64,000 nucleotides of DNA from Sandaracinaceae bacterium. Its GTDB lineage: Bacteria; Myxococcota_A; Polyangia; Polyangiales; Houyiibacteriaceae. Made by a program: the position numbers and the translations under genes. The DNA lies in the NCBI GenBank assembly GCA_020633055.1, contig JACKEJ010000006.1, positions 682,001 through 746,000 on the forward strand. The letters run 5' to 3'. The notes under the pieces were generated by a model. The model did no database searches. It was not told the origin of the DNA and was given only the letters and a program-made list of their open reading frames with translations. Positions 49,328-57,035 of the stretch are shown one piece after another. The stretch's first letter is position 1, and every line of letters begins with the position of its first letter.

Positions 49328-50823
49328 CTAATAACGAGCTGCCACCGGGCTGGGTGCGCATGGCGGCGCGGGACTTGTTCACCCTTGTTACTAGCGGCTC
49401 GCGCGGGTGGGCCAAGTACTACGCTGACCAGGGTCCATTGTTCATTCGCGTCGGCAACCTGGACCACAACACCATCCGCCTCGACCTCAACGGAGTCCAG
49501 CATGTGAGACCGCCCGAGGGGGCTGAAGGCAATCGCACGCAGCTCAGGCCCAACGACATCCTGATCTCGATCACGGCGGAACTCGGCATGGTCGGACTCG
49601 TCCCTGAGGACCTACCGGAGGCGTACATCAATCAGCACGTTGCGTTGGCGCGACCGGTCGGCGACGTCGACGCGCGTTTCCTCGCTTGGTTCTTCGCCAC
49701 TGAGGGGAAGGTCCAACTCGAGCGACTGCGACGTGGTGCAACCAAAGCCGGACTCGGACTCGACGACATCCGCTCAGTGGACGTGTCCATGCCTCCACTC
49801 AACGAGCAGCGCCGCATCGTCGACAAGATCGAAGCCCTGACGGAACGCAGTCGGCGCGCGAAGGAGGCCCTCGACGCCATCCCGCCGCTGCTCGAGCGCT
49901 TCCGCCAGTCCGTGCTCGCGGCGGCCTTCCGCGGCGACCTCACGGCGGACTGGCGCGCTAAGAACCCCGACGTCGAGTCCGCCGACAAGCTCCTCGAGCG
50001 CATCCGCGCCGAGCGCCGCCGCCGCTGGGAGGAGGACTACCTCGCCGGACAGCGCGCGAAGGGCAAGGAGCCCACGAACGACAAGTGGAAGGCGAAGTAC
50101 GTCGAGCCCGAGCCGGTGGACACGGAGGGGTTGCCGGAACTGCCCGCGTCGTGGTCGTGGGCGAGGCTGGAAGAACTCACGCCACCAGAGGCTCCTGTCG
50201 TGTACGGGATCGTTCAGCCTGGACCCCACGTACCCGGTGGTGTGCCCTACGTGCGTCCTGCCGACATTACTGAGGGGCGCGTTGACCCGCACGCGCTTCT
50301 GCGGACGAGTGCCGCCATCGCGGGGAAGCACGGGCGAGCGACTCTCGGGGTCGGCGACCTCGTGTACTCGATCGTTGGAACGATTGGAAAGCACCTGATC
50401 GTGGACGCGTCGCTGGAGGGCGCGAACATCACTCAGTCTGCCGTTCGGATCCGTCCGATGGCACCTTTGTCCGCCCCGCAGATCCTCTGGACACTCGGCT
50501 GTGCGCCAGTTCAGGCACAAATGAAGCGGTTGGCTTTCGGAAATGCCGTCCAACGCTTGAACGTCGCCCACATGCGTGAACTCGTCGTGCCCGTGCTTCC
50601 CGCGGCGGAGTGGACCGTCCTGGAGCCGCTAATCGAGGCCGCAGACAAATGCGTTGCGATGCAAAGAGGGGCTACGGTCCGAAGCGCTGAGCAGCTGGCT
50701 TTGCTCGAACGTGCGATCTTGGCGAAGGCGTTTCGGGGCGCGCTCGTGCCGCAAGACCCCAATGACGATGTGCAGGGTATCGCGGAAGGCACGACCCGCC
50801 GTGCACGGCGACGGGCGCCGTGA
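49324..50823 (+). CDS. hsdS: Type I restriction-modification specificity subunit
   Basis: HsdS, 499 aa, with two target-recognition domains. TRD1 covers about 1-150 (LPPGWVRMAARDLFTLVTSG to LNEQRRIVDKIEAL) and TRD2 about 265-430 (ELPASWSWARLEEL to RELVVPVL). They are separated by the central conserved helix AKEALDAIPPLLERFRQSVLAAAFRG; its counterpart AEQLALLERAILAKAFRG ends the protein. Both dimer-forming coiled helices are intact, so it should specify a bipartite target. It starts at GTG 49324 overlapping hsdM and ends overlapping the next gene by 4 bp. The TRDs are slightly less GC-rich than hsdM, as expected for exchanged specificity domains. Confidence 0.96.
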   Translation: MTNNELPPGWVRMAARDLFTLVTSGSRGWAKYYADQGPLFIRVGNLDHNTIRLDLNGVQHVRPPEGAEGNRTQLRPNDILISITAELGMVGLVPEDLPEAYINQHVALARPVGDVDARFLAWFFATEGKVQLERLRRGATKAGLGLDDIRSVDVSMPPLNEQRRIVDKIEALTERSRRAKEALDAIPPLLERFRQSVLAAAFRGDLTADWRAKNPDVESADKLLERIRAERRRRWEEDYLAGQRAKGKEPTNDKWKAKYVEPEPVDTEGLPELPASWSWARLEELTPPEAPVVYGIVQPGPHVPGGVPYVRPADITEGRVDPHALLRTSAAIAGKHGRATLGVGDLVYSIVGTIGKHLIVDASLEGANITQSAVRIRPMAPLSAPQILWTLGCAPVQAQMKRLAFGNAVQRLNVAHMRELVVPVLPAAEWTVLEPLIEAADKCVAMQRGATVRSAEQLALLERAILAKAFRGALVPQDPNDDVQGIAEGTTRRARRRAP

Positions 50824-51956
50824 CGATCCCAACGGACATGTTGGCGGCCGTCGAGCCGCGGCAGGCGGCGGCGTGGCTCCGCGCGAACGGGTGGGAGCTG
50901 GTCGACGTATTGCCCGACCGTGCCGCGACATGGCGAAAGAACGCGGGGGCGGAGGGCGAGTACGTGGTGGAGCTGCCGCTGAGCACGAGCTTCCGCGACT
51001 ACGCGCGCCGCATGCGTGAGGTCTTGGACACGCTCGTCATCGCGACCGGCAAGCCCGCGGCGTGGGTGCTGGGCGAGGTGCGTGCGTCCACGTTCGACAT
51101 CATCCGGCTGCGCTCGACAGGGCCGGGCGTGGGCCAGGGGCGGGTGCCCGTCGAGCTGGGGGCGCGGCTGTTCGGGCTGACGCGCGACCTGGTGCTGGCG
51201 GCGGCGTGCTCCGCGCACGACCCGCGGCCGGTGTACCGCACGCGCAGGCCGCCGGAGGCCATGGAGTTCTTGCGCCGGGTGAAGCTGGGGCCGCCCGAGG
51301 AGGGCAGCTTCGTGGTGACCGTGCACGCACCGGTGCCGCCTGCACTGCAGCCGATGCTCTTCGACGAACATGGGGAGGTCCCCTTCGAGCGTCGCGCCAC
51401 GCTGACGCTGGCGTCGGCCACGATGGCCGCGCGGGCGGCCGCGGAGCGCGCAGGGCAGGGCGGTGGCGCCGAGGGGCTGCTGGATGGTGCCGCCCTGGGC
51501 ATCAGCGCCAACCTGTGCGATGCGCTCGCGGGGTTCGTGGACGGCGACGAGACCACCGCGCTCGACCTGCAGTTTGCCTGGGCGGCTTCCCGGTTGGTCC
51601 CCGCCGGCACGCCGACCGCGTTGCACGTGGGATCGGACCTCTCGCCCATCCTGCGGGAAGGGGCGCGCCTGCTCCGCGCGCGCGGGAGTACACCCGACTT
51701 CGAGCTGGAGGGGGCCGTGGTGCGCCTCGACAGCGACAACCTGGAAGCGGGAGGCGTGGTGGTGATCGCCGGGCAGGTGGATGGACAGCCGCGCAAGGTG
51801 CACGTGCCGATGGACGCTGCCGACTACCGCCAGGCCATCCGTGCGCACGACGAGGGGCGTTTCTTGCGCTGCGAGGGTGAGCTGGGCCGGCAAGGACGCC
51901 GGTTTCAGATAGACCGCGTGCGGCACGTCGCCGTGGTCGTCGACGACGAGGACTGA
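50820..51956 (+). CDS. Unknown protein translationally coupled to hsdS (fourth gene of type I R-M operon)
   Basis: Not recognised. The 378-aa protein begins at GTG 50820 inside the hsdS stop (GTGA), so it is almost certainly co-translated with hsdS. It is a soluble alpha/beta protein. The N-terminus (WLRANGWELVDVLPDRAATW, YVVELPLSTSFRDYARRMREVLDTLV) looks like two short alpha/beta units. The centre has a strand VVTVHAPVPPALQPMLFDE and a helical stretch. The C-terminus VVVIAGQVDGQPRKVHVPM to FQIDRVRHVAVVVDDED resembles a small beta-barrel. No nuclease, helicase or HTH motif seen. Likely a regulator or accessory subunit of the restriction system. Confidence 0.85.
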   Translation: MTIPTDMLAAVEPRQAAAWLRANGWELVDVLPDRAATWRKNAGAEGEYVVELPLSTSFRDYARRMREVLDTLVIATGKPAAWVLGEVRASTFDIIRLRSTGPGVGQGRVPVELGARLFGLTRDLVLAAACSAHDPRPVYRTRRPPEAMEFLRRVKLGPPEEGSFVVTVHAPVPPALQPMLFDEHGEVPFERRATLTLASATMAARAAAERAGQGGGAEGLLDGAALGISANLCDALAGFVDGDETTALDLQFAWAASRLVPAGTPTALHVGSDLSPILREGARLLRARGSTPDFELEGAVVRLDSDNLEAGGVVVIAGQVDGQPRKVHVPMDAADYRQAIRAHDEGRFLRCEGELGRQGRRFQIDRVRHVAVVVDDED

Positions 51957-51974
51957 ATTGCGCCGTCGCCACGA

Positions 51975-52958
51975 TCAGGGGCTGGATAGCTTGGTCGCTT
52001 GCCGCACGAAGTCGGCGCTGACACTGACGCGGGCCAGGGGGTAGGTGTCGCGGTAGGTGTCGTGCGCGGCTCGAGCGGCTCGCACGGCGGCCGCATCGCC
52101 TCCGACGAACACACCCGCGAGGGCGTGGCTCGCCAAGTTCAGCAGGGCGCCGTGAGCATGCTTGGCGGCGTTGTTCTCGACCTCGAACGCGACGACGGGC
52201 AGATGGTGGAACCGTTTGGGGACGTGTGGTTCGTCGTGGGGGTCCGTGGCGCGCGCGACCACGTCCGCCGCGAGGCTCGCGAGGCCGCGCGGCATGGGGA
52301 GCGTCCAGACCACGTCGATGGCGCTGACCGTCCGCGGCGCCTTCGGTGGGACCCGAGTCTTGAAGTCGAACCACACGTCGAAGCCTGCGGCCTCTCCCCG
52401 ACTCCGAAGGGTCTTGCGCACGTCCTTGGCCCACTCCGTCTCGCCGCCTGAGGCTTTCTTGTCGAGCCCGCGCGCGGCTGGGAGGGGCTGATGAACCGCG
52501 GACCACGCGGTGCGGCTGAGCGGCTCGATCCAAGCCGTGTCGAGCACGAGCACGTCGTGTGTGCCGAACGCATGGCGTTGCGCTCGCGCCATGTTTCGTG
52601 CTCGTGCGTAGAGGTTGTCTCGTGTGTCGCCGCGGAGCGCGAGGAACCCATAGGGGGCTCCCGAGACACGGATGTTCGCGAGGTCGGCTTGCATGGCACG
52701 GGTGGGCGCGTCCGAGCCCTCGATTTCCCACCCCGCGATGATGAGCGACCCGTCGAAGAGCGGTACCTTCGCACCAACGCTCGTCAGCGCGGCTCGTTTC
52801 TTCGCGTCCAGCGGGAGGAACCACGCGACGTCGAGACGGGGCGCGTAGGCGTCCGGCTGCGAGGTGTTCAGCACGCTGACCTCGCGTCGGGAGACCAGTC
52901 CGAGAGTGCGGCCGATGTGCTCGACCTGGGTGTGCATGACTTCTGTCTCTGGGCGCAT
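51975..52958 (-). CDS. Hypothetical protein with nuclease-like D...ExE pattern
   Basis: Not recognised with confidence. From ATG 52958 it is 327 aa; ATG 53006 would add 16 residues. No membrane segment. The C-terminal half has a strand AIDVVWTLP followed about 45 residues later by PVVAFEVENNAAKHAHGALLNLA. An Asp strand followed by a hydrophobic strand with Glu-x-Glu and then a helix is the outline of some PD-(D/E)xK-type restriction nucleases. That is inference from pattern only. It converges with the type I R-M operon (18 bp) and diverges from the nitrilase-like gene. It could be a defence effector or an unrelated DNA-processing protein. Confidence 0.75.
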   Translation of the reverse strand: MRPETEVMHTQVEHIGRTLGLVSRREVSVLNTSQPDAYAPRLDVAWFLPLDAKKRAALTSVGAKVPLFDGSLIIAGWEIEGSDAPTRAMQADLANIRVSGAPYGFLALRGDTRDNLYARARNMARAQRHAFGTHDVLVLDTAWIEPLSRTAWSAVHQPLPAARGLDKKASGGETEWAKDVRKTLRSRGEAAGFDVWFDFKTRVPPKAPRTVSAIDVVWTLPMPRGLASLAADVVARATDPHDEPHVPKRFHHLPVVAFEVENNAAKHAHGALLNLASHALAGVFVGGDAAAVRAARAAHDTYRDTYPLARVSVSADFVRQATKLSSP

Positions 52959-53173
52959 CGTCAGTCGCTCGCATGGCGGAGGCTCGCGCTCGGAGGCGCT
53001 CACCATGCGACTACACCACATTCTGACGAACCGGCGCGCAACAACGCGGACACGGGCCGAGGGCGCTTGTCCAGCCTGCGGCACAGACTGGGTCGAGTAC
53101 ACTTGAGGGGAGGGGCCTCGGTTGATCCGACGCACGGGCCCCCTGGCCTGAGTGAAGGAACCGAGGTGCACCC

Positions 53174-54451
53174 ATGCTGAGAATCGCGCTTGTCGTGCCG
53201 GACTACCGATACGAGTGGGAAGACCCTCGACATGCTCGCTTTGCGGTGCTGCAGCGTGCCTGCGAGGACGGCGAGGTGGACTTGGTGGTACTTCCGGAGC
53301 ACTACGCGTGCGGAACTGCCGAGGACGTTGACGAGATCGCGGAAGACGAAGCCTGGTACTTCGGCGTTGCGACCATGCTCGGCATCGAGACGGAGTCTGG
53401 CTTCCAGACCGCCGCCTACCGAAACCCTCACCCTTCGAAGGGGGAGACAGAGGCACACCTGTACGTGAAGCACTCGACTTCCCCGCGGATCGCGTTCGAG
53501 TGGCCCGGCTACGCGACGGGGGCGGAGAAGATGTTCGAGCCCATCGTGCTCGGGGGGCGTCGCCTGTCGGTCCAGGTGTGCCACGACATGTTCTTCGGGC
53601 TCATCGGACAGCGCATGCAGCGCGCCGGTGCCGACGTGTTCATCAACATCACCGGCGGCAACGTGAACGAACGCAAGTGGACGAACGTCGTCCGGGGTCG
53701 CTCTCTGGAACTGGACGCGCCCTTCCTGTGCACGATGGCCGAGCGGGGCCAGAGGAGCGGTGTGGGGCGGGCGATCGCGTTTCATCGCGGGGAGCGCATG
53801 CGCGCCGTTCGCAGCGAAGTGACGGCCGCGGGAAGCGGCGGCTTCGAGGTGTATCAGGTGCCGAGCCGCACGGCGCCCGCGTCGCGAAGCACCCGCGAGC
53901 CCTACGAGCAAGCCTTCACGAATCAACAGTACGACGACATCACGGTGTCGCTGAGCGCCGAGCGCCGCGCCAGCATCCTGCTTGATGAGCGCACGGGGGT
54001 CGCGGCGTTTCGCGGGGAGGAATTGGGTGGCGTCGGTCCATGGCGCCGGTTCGCCAGCCAGGTGGGTCGCGTCGGAGTCCTGTCGCTGCCGCTCGACGCG
54101 CTCGCGGACGGTCGAGCGCTCTACGCGGCGCTGCCGCCGCACGATGCGATCGACCATCACGTCGTGCTGTACTGGTCGCCGCACACGCCGGGGTCGCGAG
54201 ACGCCGTGCTTGCCCTGGCGGTGCTGCGTGCCATCGAACATCGGGTGGGTGTCGTCATCGCCTGCGGAGACCAGCGCGAGGCCATCAAGACGAACCGCTA
54301 CAAGAACATTCAGCGCATGCGCTGCGTGGATGGAGTCTTCGGCTTCAACGCCGAGTTCCTCGGAGGCACGAGGAGCATTGCGGGGGCGACACCGAACCTG
54401 GGCATCCCTCAGACGAGTTTTGATCCGTATCTCGCGATGCTCGACCGCTAG
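53174..54451 (+). CDS. Carbon-nitrogen hydrolase (nitrilase superfamily)
   Basis: A 425-aa nitrilase-superfamily protein. The catalytic triad is readable: Glu42 in VVLPEHYA, Lys99 in LYVKHS and Cys136 in VQVCHDMFF, in the expected order and spacing. The domain ends near 250; the remaining 175 residues (VSLSAERRASILLDER onward, with DAIDHHVVLYWSPHTPGSRDA) form an extra region not seen in small amidases. It may be a second alpha/beta domain. Substrate unknown. The start has a GAGGTG ribosome site. It lies beside restriction genes, divergent from a nuclease-like gene, so an effector role in defence is imaginable but unproven; a simple amidase is equally possible. Confidence 0.88.
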   Translation: MLRIALVVPDYRYEWEDPRHARFAVLQRACEDGEVDLVVLPEHYACGTAEDVDEIAEDEAWYFGVATMLGIETESGFQTAAYRNPHPSKGETEAHLYVKHSTSPRIAFEWPGYATGAEKMFEPIVLGGRRLSVQVCHDMFFGLIGQRMQRAGADVFINITGGNVNERKWTNVVRGRSLELDAPFLCTMAERGQRSGVGRAIAFHRGERMRAVRSEVTAAGSGGFEVYQVPSRTAPASRSTREPYEQAFTNQQYDDITVSLSAERRASILLDERTGVAAFRGEELGGVGPWRRFASQVGRVGVLSLPLDALADGRALYAALPPHDAIDHHVVLYWSPHTPGSRDAVLALAVLRAIEHRVGVVIACGDQREAIKTNRYKNIQRMRCVDGVFGFNAEFLGGTRSIAGATPNLGIPQTSFDPYLAMLDR

Positions 54452-54491
54452 CGTCCACGCGAGCGTCATGGGGACTGTCGGCAGCGAGCGT

Positions 54492-55445
54492 CTACCCGCG
54501 CGCCTTGTGCGCGACCTTCCCGCGTAGGCCTCCGCCTTCCAGGCGCGCGGGGCCCGGGTACGCGCCGCACTGCCACACCACGTCGCTGCGGGGGAAGCCT
54601 GCGATGGGCTGCATGCTGCCGGGACAGTCTCCGGCGGGCAGTGCGTGCAGGGGTCCGTGGAGCTCGTTGCGGAGGTCGGCGATGCGGCGTCGCGCGTTGA
54701 GCCGGGCGACGACCAGCAGCACGGCGGCGATGCCGAACCAGATGATCCAACCCCTGGTGCCGAACCAGCGCGCGGCGCCGTCGCTGAGCCAAACGTAGCG
54801 GCGGAGGATGAGGGCGGCGACCCACCCGAGGGCGACGCTGTTGCCCACGGGGAGCTTCTGCATGCGGTGCATCACGCCAGCCAGCTCCGCGCGCTCGAGC
54901 GCGTCGAGGGGGCGCTGCAAGTCGTCCGCGGCGCGCAGCGGGGCGGTCTCGGTGATGGTGCCGCGCACGGCCTGTTGCGAGGCGGCGTCGTCCACGGCCA
55001 GCACCACACCAGAGTCGGGGTCGACCAGGAGGGTGTGTCGGCCCTCGTCGTTGATGAGCTTGCGCTTGCGCAGACGCTTCGTGATGGTGTCGTCGAAGCC
55101 CAGGGGGGCGCGCCCCGTGAAGCGCTCGACGGTGTTGCCGGCCCGCACGCCGCGGTAGCGCCAGGCAATCTCTCCGTACTTGATGAGCGCGGTGGCGGCC
55201 AGGATGGGGCCGGCGAAGACCGCGAGGAAGCACAGCAGCTTGAACGCCTCCACGTCCAACCCGAACCCGACCACGCCGAGCACGACGGGGAGCGCGAGGC
55301 TCCCACCCACCCCGAGCACCAAGCGGCCCAGGGAGAAGCGGCGCGTGGTGATGAGCGCCTCTGCGATAGGCGTGGACAGCTCGGTGCTGCCTTCGGACTG
55401 GAGTGCGCCGAACCATCGCGTGGGCTGGTCTCGTTTGCCGTTCAT
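54492..55445 (-). CDS. Hypothetical multi-span membrane protein
   Basis: A 317-aa protein with two hydrophobic helices near the N-terminus (about 43-64 and 68-92). A soluble segment follows with a small fold (RYRGVRAGNTVERFTGRAPLGFDDTI, LVDPDSGVVLAVDD), then two more helices around 205-250. The C-terminal tail contains two cysteines (GDC and WQC). A good ribosome site GGAGAGGAG precedes ATG 55445. Family not recognised. It converges with the nitrilase-like gene (40 bp apart) and is divergent from the AbiEi-like gene. Confidence 0.83.
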   Translation of the reverse strand: MNGKRDQPTRWFGALQSEGSTELSTPIAEALITTRRFSLGRLVLGVGGSLALPVVLGVVGFGLDVEAFKLLCFLAVFAGPILAATALIKYGEIAWRYRGVRAGNTVERFTGRAPLGFDDTITKRLRKRKLINDEGRHTLLVDPDSGVVLAVDDAASQQAVRGTITETAPLRAADDLQRPLDALERAELAGVMHRMQKLPVGNSVALGWVAALILRRYVWLSDGAARWFGTRGWIIWFGIAAVLLVVARLNARRRIADLRNELHGPLHALPAGDCPGSMQPIAGFPRSDVVWQCGAYPGPARLEGGGLRGKVAHKARG

Positions 55446-55562
55446 CGGGGCTCCTCTCCTGCTGGCGCCACGCGGCGCGCCGCGACTGTACTTCGGTTCG
55501 TGTCCGGTGTCAGACGCGACCTGATCCCCGACCGCTCCGTCCGGTCTAGACGCACGGCAGAA

Positions 55563-55604
55563 TTGACACGCGCATATTTTACATTCATTTACTTAGTGAG
55601 TGAA
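55563..55604 (+). promoter_or_regulatory. Promoter-like and operator-like elements of the AbiEi-type gene
   Basis: TTGACA (55563-55568) is a perfect -35 hexamer in an unusually AT-rich stretch; the -10 is unclear (TATTTT or CATTTA). An imperfect palindrome, TTCATTTACT-T-AGTGAGTGAA (55584-55604, 8 of 10 pairs), overlaps the GTG start at 55600 and would be well placed for autorepression. Confidence 0.45.
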
Positions 55605-56640
55605 TCAAGGCGCGGACATCGAGCTGTTCCAGGCCGTCGAAGGCCACCTGGCGGCGGCGCCCCCCGTTCAGGGTGTTGCCCTGCACGAAGGCCCGCGCGG
55701 CACGCGCGTGCGCATTGCGCTCGACGACGGCGAGAAGGAACTCCAAGTCGTCACCCTGCGCGGGCGCGCTGCAGGGGACTTGGCCGCGCGCTTGGCTCCA
55801 GACACGCTGCTCGTGGCGCCCCGGGTCACCAAGGCCATGGCCGCGGCCGTCGCCGACGCGGGCGCGAGCTATGTCGACCAGGCTGGGAACATGACGCTGC
55901 GGCTCCCGCCGACGTACGTGCACATTGAAGGGAAGCGGCTGCCCACGAAGGCCGCGGGGGCCATGCGAGCGCCGGGCCTACGGGTGCTCCTCGCGTGGCT
56001 GCTGGACGAGACCCTCGTCGGGGGCACGCTCCACGCCACATGCGACGCGGCCGACGTAAGCGTGACGGCCGCGCGCGACATGCGGAAGCGGCTCGACGAG
56101 CTTGGCTACGTGGCGGGCGCTGGCAAGGGCCGCGTGTGGACACCGCATGGGCGCCGCCGCGCACGCCAGATGTGGCTGGAGGGCTATCGCATGGTGCTGC
56201 GGCCCCAGCTGGACCTGGGTGGGTTCCATGTCGCGGACGCGGACGCCAACATGACCAAGGCAGAGAGCATCCTGACCGAGGCGTGGCAGACCTCGCACCA
56301 ACGCGCACACACGACGCGCTGGACGTGGTCTGGCGTCGACGCGCTCGCGCGCACCCCCCAGCACCATGAGCTCGTCGATGGCGTGCCGCTGCTGCGTCTC
56401 GCGGTGGTTCCGGGAGTGGACGTCGAGCGTGAGCTGCCGCTGCAGCGTTCGGCGATCTACAACGTGCGCGTCCTGCGGCTCCCCATTGCGTTGGCCGCAG
56501 AGCACGCAGGCCTCCCCGGCTGGCCTCGGGACGTCCCGCACCCGCTGATGGTGTGGACCGAGCTGATGTGCGACTCGAATCCACGAGTGCGAGAGGCTGC
56601 CGAGGCGCTCGAGACCTCGTTGCCTGACGGTTGGCATTGA
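55600..56640 (+). CDS. AbiEi-like type IV antitoxin / winged-helix regulator
   Basis: A 346-aa protein of the type IV AbiEi antitoxin group. An N-terminal domain with YVDQAGNMTLRLPPTYVHIEGKR (about 91-113) is the typical D-x-A-G-N signature. A winged helix (about 126-172, GLRVLLAWLLDETLVGGTLHA to LDELGYV) would bind DNA. The C-terminal domain has DGVPLLRLAVVPGVDVE. In AbiE systems this antitoxin represses the operon and counteracts the nucleotidyltransferase AbiEii. No AbiEii-like gene follows, so it appears to be an orphan or a stand-alone regulator. Start GTG 55600 overlaps the palindrome described separately. Confidence 0.82.
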   Translation: MNQGADIELFQAVEGHLAAAPPVQGVALHEGPRGTRVRIALDDGEKELQVVTLRGRAAGDLAARLAPDTLLVAPRVTKAMAAAVADAGASYVDQAGNMTLRLPPTYVHIEGKRLPTKAAGAMRAPGLRVLLAWLLDETLVGGTLHATCDAADVSVTAARDMRKRLDELGYVAGAGKGRVWTPHGRRRARQMWLEGYRMVLRPQLDLGGFHVADADANMTKAESILTEAWQTSHQRAHTTRWTWSGVDALARTPQHHELVDGVPLLRLAVVPGVDVERELPLQRSAIYNVRVLRLPIALAAEHAGLPGWPRDVPHPLMVWTELMCDSNPRVREAAEALETSLPDGWH

Positions 56641-56698
56641 TGGGTCGGATTTCGTCGCATTCGGGCGTAGTCTGAACCTGCGATGGAGGTAGCTCGGA

Positions 56699-56986
56699 AT
56701 GCAGCCAACACGTACTCGTAGAGAATTCCATCGCGCCCTACGGCGCTGGATACCGATCGGGCTCGTCGCGGCCGCGCTCGGTTGCGGAGGCGGGTCCGAG
56801 CCAGTTCCGGACGGCGGGCAGGACGCGGGACGCTGGGAGACCTGCTGCATCGACAACCGCTATTCCCAGTGCTGGTGCTACTCGGAGAACTGCGATGGAC
56901 CGTTCATTGCGAACTGCGGGCCGGGTGTCTGCGCGAACTACTTTCCGAGCCTCCCAATGAGCGACCCTTGCGATGGCGTGGAGTAG
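56699..56986 (+). CDS. Small Cys-rich lipoprotein
   Basis: A 95-aa lipoprotein: signal helix with lipobox AALGC (Cys29), then GGGSEP-type linker and a compact domain with nine cysteines (CC, CWC, ENC, NC, GVC, PC). Such a pattern predicts a disulfide-knotted extracellular mini-domain. The start ATG at 56699 lies in a short AT-rich spacer. Family not recognised. It follows the AbiEi-like gene by 58 bp but is probably separate. Confidence 0.72.
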   Translation: MQPTRTRREFHRALRRWIPIGLVAAALGCGGGSEPVPDGGQDAGRWETCCIDNRYSQCWCYSENCDGPFIANCGPGVCANYFPSLPMSDPCDGVE

Positions 56987-57035
56987 GCGCGTCGAGAGCG
57001 CACCGTGCGGCCCGCGCCCCTGACGCGCCCCGCGC

